Below are positions 34,591 through 43,885 of a stretch of 64,000 bases of DNA, piece after piece. Source of the stretch: a bacterium (GTDB lineage Bacteria; Bacillota; Bacilli; Lactobacillales; Streptococcaceae). The DNA is taken from contig CAJNCY010000002.1 in the NCBI GenBank assembly GCA_905221375.1, positions 62,001 through 126,000 of the forward strand, given 5' to 3'. Below the pieces are notes generated by a model, which searched no databases, was not told the origin of the DNA, and worked only from the letters and a program-made list of their open reading frames with translations. Numbering within the stretch: the stretch's first letter is position 1; each line of letters opens with the position of its first letter. Position numbers and translations under genes: made by a program.

Positions 34591-35220
34591 ATGAAAATCC
34601 ATAAAACCGTCAATCCTGTTGCCTATGAAAACACCTATTACCTAGAAGGTGAAAAGCACATCATTGTGGTAGATCCAGGTAGCCATTGGGACACTATTCG
34701 TCAGACCATCGAGACGATCAACAAACCAATCTGCGCCATTCTATTGACCCACGCCCATTATGACCATATCATGAGTCTGGACTTGGTGCGCGAGACTTTT
34801 GACAATCCTCCTGTCTATATCGCAGAGAGTGAAGCCAGCTGGCTCTACACTCCTGTCGATAATCTCTCTGGTCTCCCTCGTCATGATGATATGACAGATG
34901 TGATCGCAAAACCGGCTGAACGCACCTTTATCTTTCACGAAGAATACCAACTAGAGGAATTTCGTTTCACTGTCTTGCCAACACCAGGTCACTCTATCGG
35001 CGGCGTTTCTATCGTCTTTCCTGATGCTCACCTAGTCTTGACAGGAGATGCTCTTTTCCGTGAAACCATCGGACGAACCGACCTTCCAACTGGTAGCATG
35101 GAACAACTCCTTCACAGTATCCAGACCCAACTCTTCACCCTACCAAACTACGATGTCTATCCAGGACATGGTCCAGCTACTACTATCGCTCACGAAAAAA
35201 CTTTCAATCCTTTTTTCTAG
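34591..35220 (+). CDS. Metallo-beta-lactamase-fold hydrolase (glyoxalase II-like)
   Basis: A 209-residue hydrolase. The zinc motif is LTHAHYDHI (HxHxDH) near residues 53-61, with GHS near 134, GDALFRETIGRTD near 151-163 and YPGHGPAT near 189-196. This is the YcbL/YqgX subgroup whose physiological substrate is unclear; hydroxyacylglutathione-like thioesters are the usual guess. Cytosolic and monocistronic. Confidence 0.88.
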   Translation: MKIHKTVNPVAYENTYYLEGEKHIIVVDPGSHWDTIRQTIETINKPICAILLTHAHYDHIMSLDLVRETFDNPPVYIAESEASWLYTPVDNLSGLPRHDDMTDVIAKPAERTFIFHEEYQLEEFRFTVLPTPGHSIGGVSIVFPDAHLVLTGDALFRETIGRTDLPTGSMEQLLHSIQTQLFTLPNYDVYPGHGPATTIAHEKTFNPFF

Positions 35221-35380
35221 AAAGATTTTGATGATAATAAATATCGCAATTTATAATAGATTGAAACTATAATAGTACGCCGCAACTTCTAAATCATTAT
35301 TAGAAATTGATTTCAATTTTCCAATCGATTTATTCAGATTTTATTTCATCTCACTATATTTATACTATTTTAGAATTATA
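35221..35380. other. AT-rich gap after the hydrolase gene
   Basis: No gene or site recognised up to hairpin copy B. It marks the left edge of the LPXTG/recombinase block. Confidence 0.4.
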
Positions 35381-35429
35381 AAAAACGCATAATATCAAGT
35401 TCAGAAAAGTTTGATATTATGCGTTTTAT
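35381..35429. repeat. Stem-loop repeat family, copy B
   Basis: AAAACGCATAATATCAA, loop, TTTGATATTATGCGTTTTA: an almost perfect hairpin. It is shared with copies at 18841 and 52508, and the flank CTCAAATTGATTTTTC also matches the flank of copy C. It probably terminates convergent transcripts. Confidence 0.6.
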
Positions 35430-35510
35430 CATGAAAAGATTTTCTAAATTATCTCCTCAAATTGATTTTTCACAGTCTAAAATATTTGATAGATAAACTA
35501 TGAATTGGGG

Positions 35511-37232
35511 TTATTCTGACTCCTTACGAAAGCTAAATAATCCAGCAGTTAGAGTTAACATTCCAAATAGGGTGGCGAGAATTGAATTATTTTCTCCAGT
35601 ATTTGGCAAAGTCTTAGCTACTTGTTTCGAAATAGTTTCAGTCTTAGTTGCTAACGGCTCAGCTTGAGTTTTTGTACTACTTGCGTCATTTCCTTTTTGT
35701 TCTGTGGTTGTTAGAGTATTACTACTATTTACAACTGGAACAGGAGTTGTACTACCTCCGTTATCACGGCTTGCGGCAACTTTAAAAGTCATAGCATAGA
35801 TACTAAAGTGATTGGTTTCAAAAGTCACCTTATCGGCATTTTGTTTGAAATCAAGCGCAAACAAGATGCCGTTTTGATTCACGTAGTAAACATTTTCCAC
35901 TGGCTGGTTTGCCAACACGCTAACCGTAACCCAGCCGTTTGGCTGAATAGCCTTGCCTCTCGCGTCATACAGATGAATGTCAAAGGCCTTGTATTTTTTT
36001 GATTCAAGTGAAGTCGACTTGGTTTCTTCTACCCTGATATATCTGACATTTTTGAGTGTTGCTTCTGAACCATATACTTGAACGCTTCCAGCTTCGCTCG
36101 AAAGAACACGAGTATTGTTTGGGATGTCTGGATTAAGCGTAGGAGTTACAGGGGTTGTCGGTGTTACTGGAGCAACTGGTGTAACTGGATTTACAGGATT
36201 TTCACTTGGCTTCTCTGCTGGTCTCTCTGGCTTAGTAGTCTGTGGTTGATCAGCTGGAATAGTAGGAACACTTGGTTGCTTGTCTGGCTTAGGCTGTTCG
36301 CTTGGCTTCTCAGCTGGTTTTTCGGTGTGGTTCTTAAATAAGAAAACGTAAGTTTGATAAACTTCTGCGTATAGACCAAACTCTCCCACGCTTCTTCCTC
36401 TCTCATTTAGCTGAGAACTGTCATAAAGTGGTGCTAACTGCCTATTTTTCGAAAATTGATAGACTTCCACATCATTGTCTTCTTTTTTAGTGCGGAAAAC
36501 CATATAACCTTGACCTGTGATGTTAGTGTTTTTGTTTAGTTCAACCTTTCTTGTTTTTCCATCCAAAATACCTGTATAAATTGTATACGCTTCATAGTTT
36601 CTACCTTCCAATTCTGGAATTTTCACTCGAATCGGACGCATAAATATATCGCTTTTCAACATTTCTTCACGAGAAAATTCCCTCCCATTTTCTTCTAAAT
36701 ACCTATTCCCACTGCCCCAAAAAAAAGTTAATCTTGGTTTGTTATTGATAAAATCTTTTTCAGCAGTCCATATTCCATTGATAGGAGTTTCCTTCATATC
36801 ACTGATAGGAAGTGGTGCTACAATATCTGCGTAGGTAACAACAGGGTGTTCATGAACGCTTCCGTCACGTAGAGGCCATCTTCTCACTGGTTTTCTGTTA
36901 TTTTCCTGCGGTTGCTCTGCTGGTTTAACATCTGGTTGAGGGTTTTCTGCTGGTTTTGGAGTTGGAACGGGTGTTTCAGCAGGTTTATTGTCAACCGGCT
37001 TGTTCTCAGCTGGTTTTACTGGCTGAGTAGGCTGTGGTTGCTCTGTAGGTTTAACCTCTGGTTGAGGATTTTCTGCTGGTTTTGGCGCAGGTGTTGGTTG
37101 AGCAGTATTAGATTTAACAGCAACATTTGGTTGCGGCGCAACGTTTTCCTCTGCATGCACCAAAGTTGGCACTACAGCACTAAGAGTGACAGCAGAGAAG
37201 GTAACAATACCTAGTTTAGTGAGTTTATTCAT
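35511..37232 (-). CDS. LPXTG-anchored surface protein with proline-rich repeats
   Basis: A 573-residue wall protein. Signal peptide at 1-27 without a YSIRK motif, a Pro/Glu/Lys-rich repeat region (about 35-130; KPAENPQPEVKP-like units), a folded domain at about 135-305 (GIWTAEKDFINNKPRLTFFWG ... YAEVYQTYVFLFKNH), a second Pro/Lys region, a second domain at about 375-490 (TRVLSSEAGSVQVYGSEA ... THFSIYAMTF-like end) and a C-terminal LPNTG sorting signal with hydrophobic tail and charged end. Sortase should attach it to peptidoglycan; the ligand is unknown. GAGGAGG precedes the ATG. It lies downstream of the recombinase and its sites. Confidence 0.85.
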   Translation of the reverse strand: MNKLTKLGIVTFSAVTLSAVVPTLVHAEENVAPQPNVAVKSNTAQPTPAPKPAENPQPEVKPTEQPQPTQPVKPAENKPVDNKPAETPVPTPKPAENPQPDVKPAEQPQENNRKPVRRWPLRDGSVHEHPVVTYADIVAPLPISDMKETPINGIWTAEKDFINNKPRLTFFWGSGNRYLEENGREFSREEMLKSDIFMRPIRVKIPELEGRNYEAYTIYTGILDGKTRKVELNKNTNITGQGYMVFRTKKEDNDVEVYQFSKNRQLAPLYDSSQLNERGRSVGEFGLYAEVYQTYVFLFKNHTEKPAEKPSEQPKPDKQPSVPTIPADQPQTTKPERPAEKPSENPVNPVTPVAPVTPTTPVTPTLNPDIPNNTRVLSSEAGSVQVYGSEATLKNVRYIRVEETKSTSLESKKYKAFDIHLYDARGKAIQPNGWVTVSVLANQPVENVYYVNQNGILFALDFKQNADKVTFETNHFSIYAMTFKVAASRDNGGSTTPVPVVNSSNTLTTTEQKGNDASSTKTQAEPLATKTETISKQVAKTLPNTGENNSILATLFGMLTLTAGLFSFRKESE

Positions 37233-37257
37233 AATTTTTCCTCCTCAGGAATATAAA

Positions 37258-37280
37258 ATTGCCTTTTTAGGCTTATAAAA
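37258..37280 (-). promoter_or_regulatory. Small hairpin in the 5' leader of the LPXTG gene
   Basis: GCCTAAAAAGGC lies about 25 bases upstream of the ribosome site; may affect translation. A weak promoter (TTAAAA, 18 bases, TATGAT at 37412-37407) lies further upstream. Confidence 0.3.
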
Positions 37281-37488
37281 TGACAAAATCAACTTCCTTT
37301 CAAGAGCACAAAAGCAAAATTTTGAGCCAACTCATTATCTAAACATTTAATGTTCTTGATAGAAGCCTTAAATGAACCTTCATCCATTAACTGAACAATA
37401 CAGCTATCATACTATTACATATCTTAATGATTTTTAAGTTTTTTGTTACCAAAAGCTAGCTATCTCCTTTAGAGATAGGAAACTAACT

Positions 37489-37516
37489 GTATCGCGTAAC
37501 GACCGTTAAACGATAC
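37489..37516. repeat. 28-base palindromic recombination-like site, left
   Basis: GTATCGCGTAACG-AC-CGTTAAACGATAC. The two 13-base arms match at 11 positions. Size, two-base centre and symmetry are those of a crossover site for small serine recombinases. Confidence 0.55.
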
Positions 37517-37596
37517 ACAAAAAATACCAGTCTAATACAGGTTAAAAACACTGTTAAACTCGCATTTTTTAAAATATTCATACTGTTGTTTTGACT

Positions 37597-37624
37597 GTTT
37601 TATCAAACGGTCGTTAATCGAAAC
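37597..37624. repeat. 28-base palindromic recombination-like site, right
   Basis: GTTTTATCAAACG-GT-CGTTAATCGAAAC. It shares TAACGACCGTT with the left site in inverted orientation, so the central dinucleotides AC and GT point towards each other. The sites are 108 bases apart centre to centre and border the recombinase stop codon. Confidence 0.55.
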
Positions 37625-37641
37625 AAATTTACGGCTTCATT

Positions 37642-38286
37642 CTACCATTTTTCCCTGTTTTTAGCAATGATTTTCCGTTTTTTTTTTTGACGATTGTTCG
37701 CCACTTTATTACGTTCTAACACTTTATATAGGGTTGATGTAGAAATTTGTTCAGTTTTTGCAATATTACGTATGCTTATATTTGAATGTAGATATTTGTT
37801 AAGTATCCGCTCCTCCTTTTCTTTTGAAATCCGTTTTGCTCCTAATCTAACACCATTTTCCTTAGCTTTTCGAAGTCCCTCTTTTGTGCGAAACCTCAGA
37901 TTTTCCAACTCATTTTCTGCCACAAAGCCTAAAATGATGCAAAGTAACCTGCCAATAAGAGAACCTGTCTCTAGTTTTTCATGCAAACTGACTAGGTGAA
38001 TATTAGATTCATTAAATAGTTCAATAAGTTCTAGCAGCTTAAACATAGATCGAGTCAGTCTATCTAACTTATAGATAGTAAAAGTAACCTGCTTGCCATC
38101 TTTCGAAAAGTCAGAAGCCAGTTTCAAGGCTTTTGTGAGTTCAGGACGAGTGTTATTTGCACCAGATTCCTTTTCTATAAAAAGTTTATCGCAATGTTTG
38201 AGAGCTTCGATTTGCACTTTTAATCCTAGGTCTTGCTTATGAGTAGATACACGGGCGTAACCTATGTTGATAGTCTTTTGAGACAT
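37642..38286 (-). CDS. Serine recombinase, resolvase/invertase family
   Basis: A 214-residue small serine recombinase. The catalytic Ser14 lies in GYARVSTHKQDLG; the Arg residues in YKLDRLTRSM and FVAENELENLRFRTKEG complete the active region; a C-terminal helix-turn-helix (SIRNIAKTEQISTSTLYKVLERN) binds DNA. The C-terminus is Lys/Arg-rich. No transposase accompanies it. Two 28-base sites in the 160 bases after its stop codon are probable substrates. AGGAGG precedes the ATG. Its isolated position and AT-rich codons suggest arrival by transfer. Confidence 0.85.
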   Translation of the reverse strand: MSQKTINIGYARVSTHKQDLGLKVQIEALKHCDKLFIEKESGANNTRPELTKALKLASDFSKDGKQVTFTIYKLDRLTRSMFKLLELIELFNESNIHLVSLHEKLETGSLIGRLLCIILGFVAENELENLRFRTKEGLRKAKENGVRLGAKRISKEKEERILNKYLHSNISIRNIAKTEQISTSTLYKVLERNKVANNRQKKKRKIIAKNREKW

Positions 38287-38375
38287 AAAAATCCTCCTGT
38301 TATCTTGATACAGAGGGATATTTTACTATGAATTTTAAAATAAGAAAAGACCTCAATTTCATAATCCCTATGAAC

Positions 38376-38420
38376 TACACCCCAAAAGCTAGATTGTTCT
38401 ATCTAACTTTTTAGGGTGTA
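38376..38420. repeat. Imperfect 20-base inverted repeat after pepO
   Basis: TACACCCCAAAAGCTAGAT, six bases, ATCTAACTTTTTAGGGTGTA. It may be the pepO terminator or a leftover end of an insertion sequence at the right edge of the accessory block. Confidence 0.45.
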
Positions 38421-38468
38421 CATAGATAGGGAAGGTATAATTATAGGAGTTTTACTTGCTTCTTTACA

Positions 38469-40361
38469 TTACCAAATAATCACGCGCTCTTCTGGTGAAC
38501 GCCACATACCGTCTCCTTCTTTGACATCATAGGTTGTAAAGAAATCATCGAAGTTTGGTACTTGTACATTGACACGGAGTTTGGCTGGCGCGTGCACATC
38601 GACACTAGCCAAAAGTTTCATAAATTCTGGACGACCTTTCATGCGCCAGATGCGACCGAAGTTGTAGAAAAATTCTTCTGCTGAGAAGTCTGGTTCTCTC
38701 TTGGCTGCTTCAAGCGCTGCAGCGATTCCTCCCAAATCCGCCACGTTTTCTGACACAGTCAATTTACCGTTGATGGTTGCACCATAAGAATCCTGTCCAT
38801 CAAACTGGTCAATAACTTTTTGTGTTTTCTCCTTGAAGGCAGTATAATCACTCTCTGTCCACCAATCCTTGAGGCTACCATTTTCATCAAAGGAAGCCCC
38901 GTTGGTATCAAAAGCGTGGGAAATTTCATGGGCAATAACCGCCCCAATCCCACCGTAGTTAGCAGAAGATGACTGATGCAAGTCATAGAAAGGTGCCTGT
39001 AAAATAGCCGCCGGGAAGACAATCAGGTTCTTCTGTGGATTGTAGTAGGCGTTGACCATATGAGCAGGCATGCCCCATTCTTTGTAATCTACAGGCTGGT
39101 TCCACTTGCTCCAACTGTGCTTGATTTCCACACGTGCAAAGGCTAAAGCATTGTCAAAAAGGCTAGCATTTTCATCGACCTCCTTGTCCTTATATCGTTC
39201 TGGCAATTCTTCTGGGTAACCGATATAAGGCTTGATGACATTAAGTTTGACAATGGCCTTGTCACGAGTTTCAGGAGTCAGCCAGTCATTCTTAGCCAGG
39301 CGTTCCTTATAGACATCAATCATGGTTGCCACTTTTTTCTCTACGTCCGCCTTGGCTTCTGGGGAGAATTTTTCATGGGCATACCATAGCCCCAAGGCTT
39401 GCTTGAATGGGCCTTGTGCTAGCTGGTAGGCTGCCTTAACCTTGTCTTTAGCCTCTGGAACTCCAGAAAGCGCACGACTGTAGGCACCTGACAAGACACG
39501 GATTTCTTCTGTTAAATAGCTGGTTGACAGATTGACAACACTCAAAATCAAGGTTGCCTTGAGAAGAGGCCAGGCCTCTTCACTATAGAATTGATCTGCT
39601 ACTTGCCAGAAACGTTCCTCGTCTACAATAACCTTGTCTGGTACTTGTCCAAGAACGGCTTGGAAGAAGTCATCCAAAGGTAGAGCAGGCGCGAATTTTT
39701 TGAAATCTTCATAAGAATATGGGTGATAGAGTTTAGCATATTCTGAACTTTCTTCATTAGAAAGCACCACTGCTGCAACGCGACGGTCCAATTCTAGTCT
39801 TTTCTCTAGCAAGTCTTCAATTTCTTCATCAGAGAAATCATAAGCCTTGAGGAGATTTGCGCTAGATTCTTTCCACAAAGTCAAGAGCTCTTCGCGCTGA
39901 GGATGATCTTCTGCATAGTAGGTCGTATCTGGCAGAATCGTGCTTGGAGCGCTAGCCCATAGAACATTGATTCTGGCATCCATAAAGTCTGGCGATACAC
40001 CAAAAGGAAGGAAGTTTGGTTTTCCAGCAAGTTCAAACTCTGCTAGTCTAGCTGTAAAATCTGCAAAAGTCTCCAATTCTTGGAATTCTTTAAGGAGAGG
40101 CAAAACAGGTGTGATACCGTCAGCTTCTCTCTTGTCAAAATCACGAACTAGGCGGTGGTATTTGACAAAGTTTTCCAAGATAGCATCCTCAGGCACCTCT
40201 TCACCTGCCAACCACTTGTCTGTTGTCGCCAGCATCAGGTCTTCAATTTCCTGATCTAAATCAACAAAACCTCCCGTTTGAGACTTATCTGCTGGGATTT
40301 CAGCTGTTTTCTGCCATTCTCCATTGATAGCATCATAAAAATCATCTTGATAACGTGTCAT
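38469..40361 (-). CDS. pepO: M13-family neutral endopeptidase PepO
   Basis: A 630-residue zinc endopeptidase of the neprilysin family. The zinc motif is IAHEISHAFD, followed by the third ligand in NVADLGG. Pneumococcal PepO cleaves peptides and is also described at the cell surface binding plasminogen and C1q, although there is no signal peptide here. ATG 40361 (MTRYQDDFYD) is the family start; the open frame upstream is not needed. It is divergent from psaBCA with 177 bases between. Confidence 0.95.
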   Translation of the reverse strand: MTRYQDDFYDAINGEWQKTAEIPADKSQTGGFVDLDQEIEDLMLATTDKWLAGEEVPEDAILENFVKYHRLVRDFDKREADGITPVLPLLKEFQELETFADFTARLAEFELAGKPNFLPFGVSPDFMDARINVLWASAPSTILPDTTYYAEDHPQREELLTLWKESSANLLKAYDFSDEEIEDLLEKRLELDRRVAAVVLSNEESSEYAKLYHPYSYEDFKKFAPALPLDDFFQAVLGQVPDKVIVDEERFWQVADQFYSEEAWPLLKATLILSVVNLSTSYLTEEIRVLSGAYSRALSGVPEAKDKVKAAYQLAQGPFKQALGLWYAHEKFSPEAKADVEKKVATMIDVYKERLAKNDWLTPETRDKAIVKLNVIKPYIGYPEELPERYKDKEVDENASLFDNALAFARVEIKHSWSKWNQPVDYKEWGMPAHMVNAYYNPQKNLIVFPAAILQAPFYDLHQSSSANYGGIGAVIAHEISHAFDTNGASFDENGSLKDWWTESDYTAFKEKTQKVIDQFDGQDSYGATINGKLTVSENVADLGGIAAALEAAKREPDFSAEEFFYNFGRIWRMKGRPEFMKLLASVDVHAPAKLRVNVQVPNFDDFFTTYDVKEGDGMWRSPEERVIIW

Positions 40362-40475
40362 ATTGTTCTCGCTTTCATTTGTACTTGTTTTTAGCTTAAC
40401 AAAAATTAACTGGGAATGCAATTAAAAATGAACTTTCTCTTTCCATCATTTTTCAGTTATTATTTTAATTTTTTT

Positions 40476-40514
40476 AAAAATTAACTTGACTTAATTTTTT
40501 TTTTAATGTATATT
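40476..40514 (+). promoter_or_regulatory. psaBCA promoter with PsaR operator
   Basis: TTGACT (40486-40491), 17 bases, TATATT (40509-40514). The -35 box sits inside AAAATTAA-N6-TTAATTTT, a perfect inverted repeat of the SloR/PsaR/MntR type, so manganese-loaded PsaR would block polymerase. Confidence 0.8.
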
Positions 40515-40538
40515 AAGAGGCAGGAGGAATACAAGTTT

Positions 40539-41261
40539 ATGATACGTATCGAAAACCTCAGTGTCTCCTACAAAGAAACGTTGGCACTTAAGGATATTTC
40601 ACTAGTGCTCCATGGACCAACAATTACCGGTATCATTGGTCCAAACGGTGCTGGGAAATCAACATTATTAAAAGGTATGCTGGGAATTATCCCACATCAA
40701 GGTCAGGCATTTCTCGATGACAAGGAAGTTAAAAAATCCTTACATCGAATCGCCTATGTCGAACAAAAAATCAATATCGACTACAACTTTCCCATCAAGG
40801 TCAAGGAATGCGTCTCGCTAGGACTCTTTCCCTCTATCCCTCTCTTTCGCAGTTTAAACGCTAAACATTGGAAGAAAGTGCAAGAGGCCCTTGAAATCGT
40901 CGGCCTAGCTGACTACGCTGAACGTCAAATCAGTCAACTGTCTGGAGGTCAGTTCCAGCGGGTTCTGATTGCCAGATGTTTGGTTCAAGAAGCTGACTAT
41001 ATCCTCTTGGATGAACCCTTTGTTGGGATTGACTCTGTTAGTGAGGAAATCATCATGAATACGCTGAGAGATCTGAAAAAAGCTGGGAAGACGGTTCTCA
41101 TCGTCCACCACGACCTCAGCAAGGTTCCCCACTACTTCGATCAAGTCTTGCTTGTCAATCGAGAAGTGATTGCCTTTGGTCCAACCAAAGAAACCTTTAC
41201 CGAAGCCAATCTCAAAGAAGCTTACGGTAATCGACTATTTTTCAATGGAGGTGACCTATGA
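40539..41261 (+). CDS. psaB: Manganese ABC transporter ATP-binding protein
   Basis: A 240-residue ATPase: Walker [10 protein letters not shown] near residues 32-40, signature LSGGQFQR, Walker [12 protein letters not shown]. It powers Mn2+ import by PsaABC. ATG 40539 ([11 protein letters not shown]) is the family start; AGGAGG lies 15 bases upstream, rather far. It overlaps psaC by four bases. Confidence 0.95.
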   Translation: MIRIENLSVSYKETLALKDISLVLHGPTITGIIGPNGAGKSTLLKGMLGIIPHQGQAFLDDKEVKKSLHRIAYVEQKINIDYNFPIKVKECVSLGLFPSIPLFRSLNAKHWKKVQEALEIVGLADYAERQISQLSGGQFQRVLIARCLVQEADYILLDEPFVGIDSVSEEIIMNTLRDLKKAGKTVLIVHHDLSKVPHYFDQVLLVNREVIAFGPTKETFTEANLKEAYGNRLFFNGGDL

Positions 41262-42106
41262 TTGCAGAATTTATCGATGGATTACAAAAATTCCATTTCT
41301 TACAAAATGCCTTGATAACAGCCATTGTCATCGGGGTCGTAGCTGGAGCTGTGGGATGTTTCATCATCCTACGCGGGATGTCACTCATGGGAGATGCCAT
41401 TTCACATGCTGTCTTGCCAGGTGTAGCCCTCTCCTTTATCTTGGGCCTTGACTTCTTTATCGGAGCCATTGTCTTTGGACTGCTAGCTGCTATCATCATT
41501 ACCTACATCAAGGGAAACTCGATTATCAAAAGCGATACCGCCATCGGCATTACCTTTTCTTCTTTCTTAGCCCTCGGTATCATCTTGATTAGTGTCGCTA
41601 AAAGTTCAACTGACCTTTTCCATATCCTTTTTGGTAATATCCTGGCCGTCCAAGATACAGATATGTTTATTACTATGGGTGTAGGGGCAGCCATTCTCTT
41701 GTTAATCTGGATTTTCTTCAAGCAACTCTTGATAACATCCTTTGATGAACTCTTGGCTAAAGCCATGGGAATGCCTGTCAATTTCTATCACTACTTACTC
41801 ATGGTACTCCTAACTCTCGTGTCTGTTACAGCCATGCAAAGTGTCGGAACTATCCTGATTGTAGCCATGCTGATTACACCAGCAGCAACTGCTTATCTCT
41901 ATGCTAATAGCCTGAAAAGCATGATTTTCCTTTCCTCAACCTTTGGAGCGACAGCTTCAGTTTTGGGGCTCTTTATCGGCTATAGCTTTAACGTTGCGGC
42001 AGGTTCTAGTATCGTGCTTACAGCCGCTAGTTTCTTTCTCATTAGCTTCTTTATCGCTCCAAAACAACGATATTTGAAACTGAAAAATAAACATTTGTTA
42101 AAATAA
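41258..42106 (+). CDS. psaC: Manganese ABC transporter permease
   Basis: A 282-residue ABC-3 family permease (PF00950) with about eight to nine helices. Conserved segments [19 protein letters not shown] near residues 37-55 and a later [19 protein letters not shown] are the usual metal-permease signatures. Overlaps psaB. Confidence 0.95.
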   Translation: MIAEFIDGLQKFHFLQNALITAIVIGVVAGAVGCFIILRGMSLMGDAISHAVLPGVALSFILGLDFFIGAIVFGLLAAIIITYIKGNSIIKSDTAIGITFSSFLALGIILISVAKSSTDLFHILFGNILAVQDTDMFITMGVGAAILLLIWIFFKQLLITSFDELLAKAMGMPVNFYHYLLMVLLTLVSVTAMQSVGTILIVAMLITPAATAYLYANSLKSMIFLSSTFGATASVLGLFIGYSFNVAAGSSIVLTAASFFLISFFIAPKQRYLKLKNKHLLK

Positions 42107-42137
42107 GGGGCAAAACCCCAATAAATTGGAGGATCTA

Positions 42138-43067
42138 ATGAAAAAATTAGGTACATTACTTGTTCTCTTTCTTTCCGTCATTGCTCTTGTAGCATGTGCT
42201 AGCGGAAAAAAAGATGCAGCTTCTGGTCAAAAACTAAAAGTTGTTGCTACAAACTCAATCATCGCTGATATTACTAAAAATATTGCTGGTGACAAGATTG
42301 ATCTTCACAGTATCGTTCCTGTTGGTCAAGACCCACACGAATACGAACCACTTCCTGAAGACGTTAAGAAAACTTCTCAAGCTGATTTGATTTTCTATAA
42401 CGGTATCAACCTTGAAACAGGTGGCAATGCTTGGTTTACAAAATTGGTAGAAAATGCCAAGAAAACTGAAAACAAAGACTACTTTGCAGTCAGCGAAGGC
42501 GTTGATGTTATCTACCTTGAAGGCCAAAACGAAAAAGGCAAAGAAGACCCACACGCTTGGCTTAACCTTGAAAACGGTATGATCTTTGCTAAAAATATCG
42601 CAAAACAATTGAGCGCTAAAGACCCTAGCAACAAGGAATTCTACGAAAAAAATCTCAAAGAATATACTGATAAGCTAGACAAACTTGACAAGGAAGCTAA
42701 GGAGAAATTTAACAACATCCCTGCTGAGAAAAAACTCATTGTAACCAGCGAAGGATGCTTCAAATACTTCTCTAAAGCCTACGGTGTCCCAAGTGCCTAT
42801 ATCTGGGAAATCAATACTGAAGAAGAAGGAACTCCTGACCAAATCAAGACCTTGGTTGAAAAACTTCGCCAAACAAAAACTCCATCACTCTTTGTAGAAT
42901 CAAGTGTGGATGACCGTCCAATGAAGACTGTTTCACAAGACACAAACATCCCAATCTACGCACAAATCTTTACTGACTCTATCGCAGAACAAGGTAAAGA
43001 AGGCGACAGCTACTACAACATGATGAAATACAACCTTGATAAGATTGCTGAAGGATTGGCAAAATAA
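42138..43067 (+). CDS. psaA: Manganese-binding lipoprotein PsaA
   Basis: A 309-residue lipoprotein, the exact pneumococcal length. Lipobox LVAC with Cys20; metal ligands are His in DPHEYEP, His in DPHAWLN, Glu in TSEGCF and Asp in IFTDSIAEQ. It delivers Mn2+ (Zn2+ competes) to PsaBC and is a major pneumococcal surface antigen and adhesin. GGAGG at 42128 supports ATG 42138. Its TAA stop is directly followed by a BOX element. Confidence 0.97.
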   Translation: MKKLGTLLVLFLSVIALVACASGKKDAASGQKLKVVATNSIIADITKNIAGDKIDLHSIVPVGQDPHEYEPLPEDVKKTSQADLIFYNGINLETGGNAWFTKLVENAKKTENKDYFAVSEGVDVIYLEGQNEKGKEDPHAWLNLENGMIFAKNIAKQLSAKDPSNKEFYEKNLKEYTDKLDKLDKEAKEKFNNIPAEKKLIVTSEGCFKYFSKAYGVPSAYIWEINTEEEGTPDQIKTLVEKLRQTKTPSLFVESSVDDRPMKTVSQDTNIPIYAQIFTDSIAEQGKEGDSYYNMMKYNLDKIAEGLAK

Positions 43068-43172
43068 TACTCAATGAAAATCAAATTCAAACCACGTCAG
43101 CGTCGCCTTGCCGTACTCAAGTACAGCCTGCGGCTAGCTTCCTAGTTTGCTCTTTGATTTTCATTGAGTATA
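43068..43172. repeat. BOX element with matching inverted ends
   Basis: Starts TACTCAATGAAAATCAAA and ends TTTGATTTTCATTGAGTA, an exact 18-base inversion, around the CGTCAGCGTCGCCTTGCCGTA boxA core and a boxC core. Ordinary BOX units end GATTTTCGAAGAGTA at the boxA side, so this copy is unusual. Confidence 0.85.
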
Positions 43173-43180
43173 AGCCTCTG

Positions 43181-43217
43181 AAAAACGTCATTCTCACATG
43201 TGAGATGACGTTTTTTC
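43181..43217 (+). terminator. Terminator of the psaBCA transcript
   Basis: AAAAACGTCAT, a CTCACATGTGAG core and ATGACGTTTTTT give a near-perfect hairpin with a T run. Confidence 0.85.
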
Positions 43218-43297
43218 TATACCCACATTTCCGGTCAAATCATTGGAAAATTCCGACTGTTTCAGCTAAAATGGAAGAAAAAAGATTGGAGTATCTT

Positions 43298-43789
43298 ATG
43301 GTAACTTTTCTCGGAAATCCTGTGAGCTTTACAGGTAAACAACTACAAGTCGGCGACAAGGCACTTGATTTTTCACTCACTACAACAGACCTTTCTAAAA
43401 AATCTCTGGCTGATTTTGATGGCAAGAAAAAAGTCTTGAGTGTCGTGCCTTCTATCGATACAGGCATCTGCTCAACTCAAACGCGTCGTTTTAATGAAGA
43501 ACTGGCTGGACTGGATAATACGGTTGTCTTGACTGTTTCAATGGACCTCCCTTTTGCCCAAAAACGTTGGTGTGGTGCTGAGGGAATTGAAAATGCCATC
43601 ATGCTCTCAGACTATTTCGACCATTCCTTTGGACGTAATTACGCTCTCTTAATCAATGAGTGGCACCTATTGGCACGCGCAGTCTTTGTCCTCGATACCG
43701 ACAATACTATTCGCTACGTTGAATACGTGGACAATATCAACTCTGAACCAAACTTCGAAGCCGCAATTGCAGCTGCTAAAGCCCTATAG
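43298..43789 (+). CDS. tpx: Thiol peroxidase (PsaD)
   Basis: A 163-residue atypical 2-Cys peroxiredoxin. Peroxidatic Cys58 in [12 protein letters not shown] and resolving Cys92 in KRWCGAEG. It reduces hydrogen and alkyl peroxides, which matters in a hydrogen-peroxide-making, catalase-less streptococcus; it is known to be linked to psaBCA. ATG 43298 (MVTFLGNP) is the family start with TTGGAG upstream. Confidence 0.96.
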   Translation: MVTFLGNPVSFTGKQLQVGDKALDFSLTTTDLSKKSLADFDGKKKVLSVVPSIDTGICSTQTRRFNEELAGLDNTVVLTVSMDLPFAQKRWCGAEGIENAIMLSDYFDHSFGRNYALLINEWHLLARAVFVLDTDNTIRYVEYVDNINSEPNFEAAIAAAKAL

Positions 43790-43842
43790 AAAAAATCCTC
43801 TGTCACAAAAGAGTTCCCTACTCTTTGAAACGGAGGATTTTT
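43790..43842 (+). terminator. Terminator of tpx
   Basis: AAAATCCTC and GAGGATTTTT form the outer stem around an inner AAGAG/CTCTT stem, right after the tpx stop. Confidence 0.75.
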
Positions 43843-43885
43843 GTTTACGAGTAAATAGAAGTTCAATCAGATAAAAACAATCGCC

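Noticed and set aside
35808..37214. Plus-strand ORFs antisense to the LPXTG gene
   Set aside because: They are frames opened by the proline-rich repeats of the real gene (Trp/Leu/Cys-rich products), without ribosome sites.
37642..38286. Complete transposon around the recombinase
   Set aside because: There is no transposase gene and no convincing pair of terminal repeats; only one imperfect inverted repeat lies at 38376-38420.
38376..38420. Intact insertion sequence end
   Set aside because: Both arms lie 6 bases apart as a hairpin, which fits a terminator as well; no transposase is attached.
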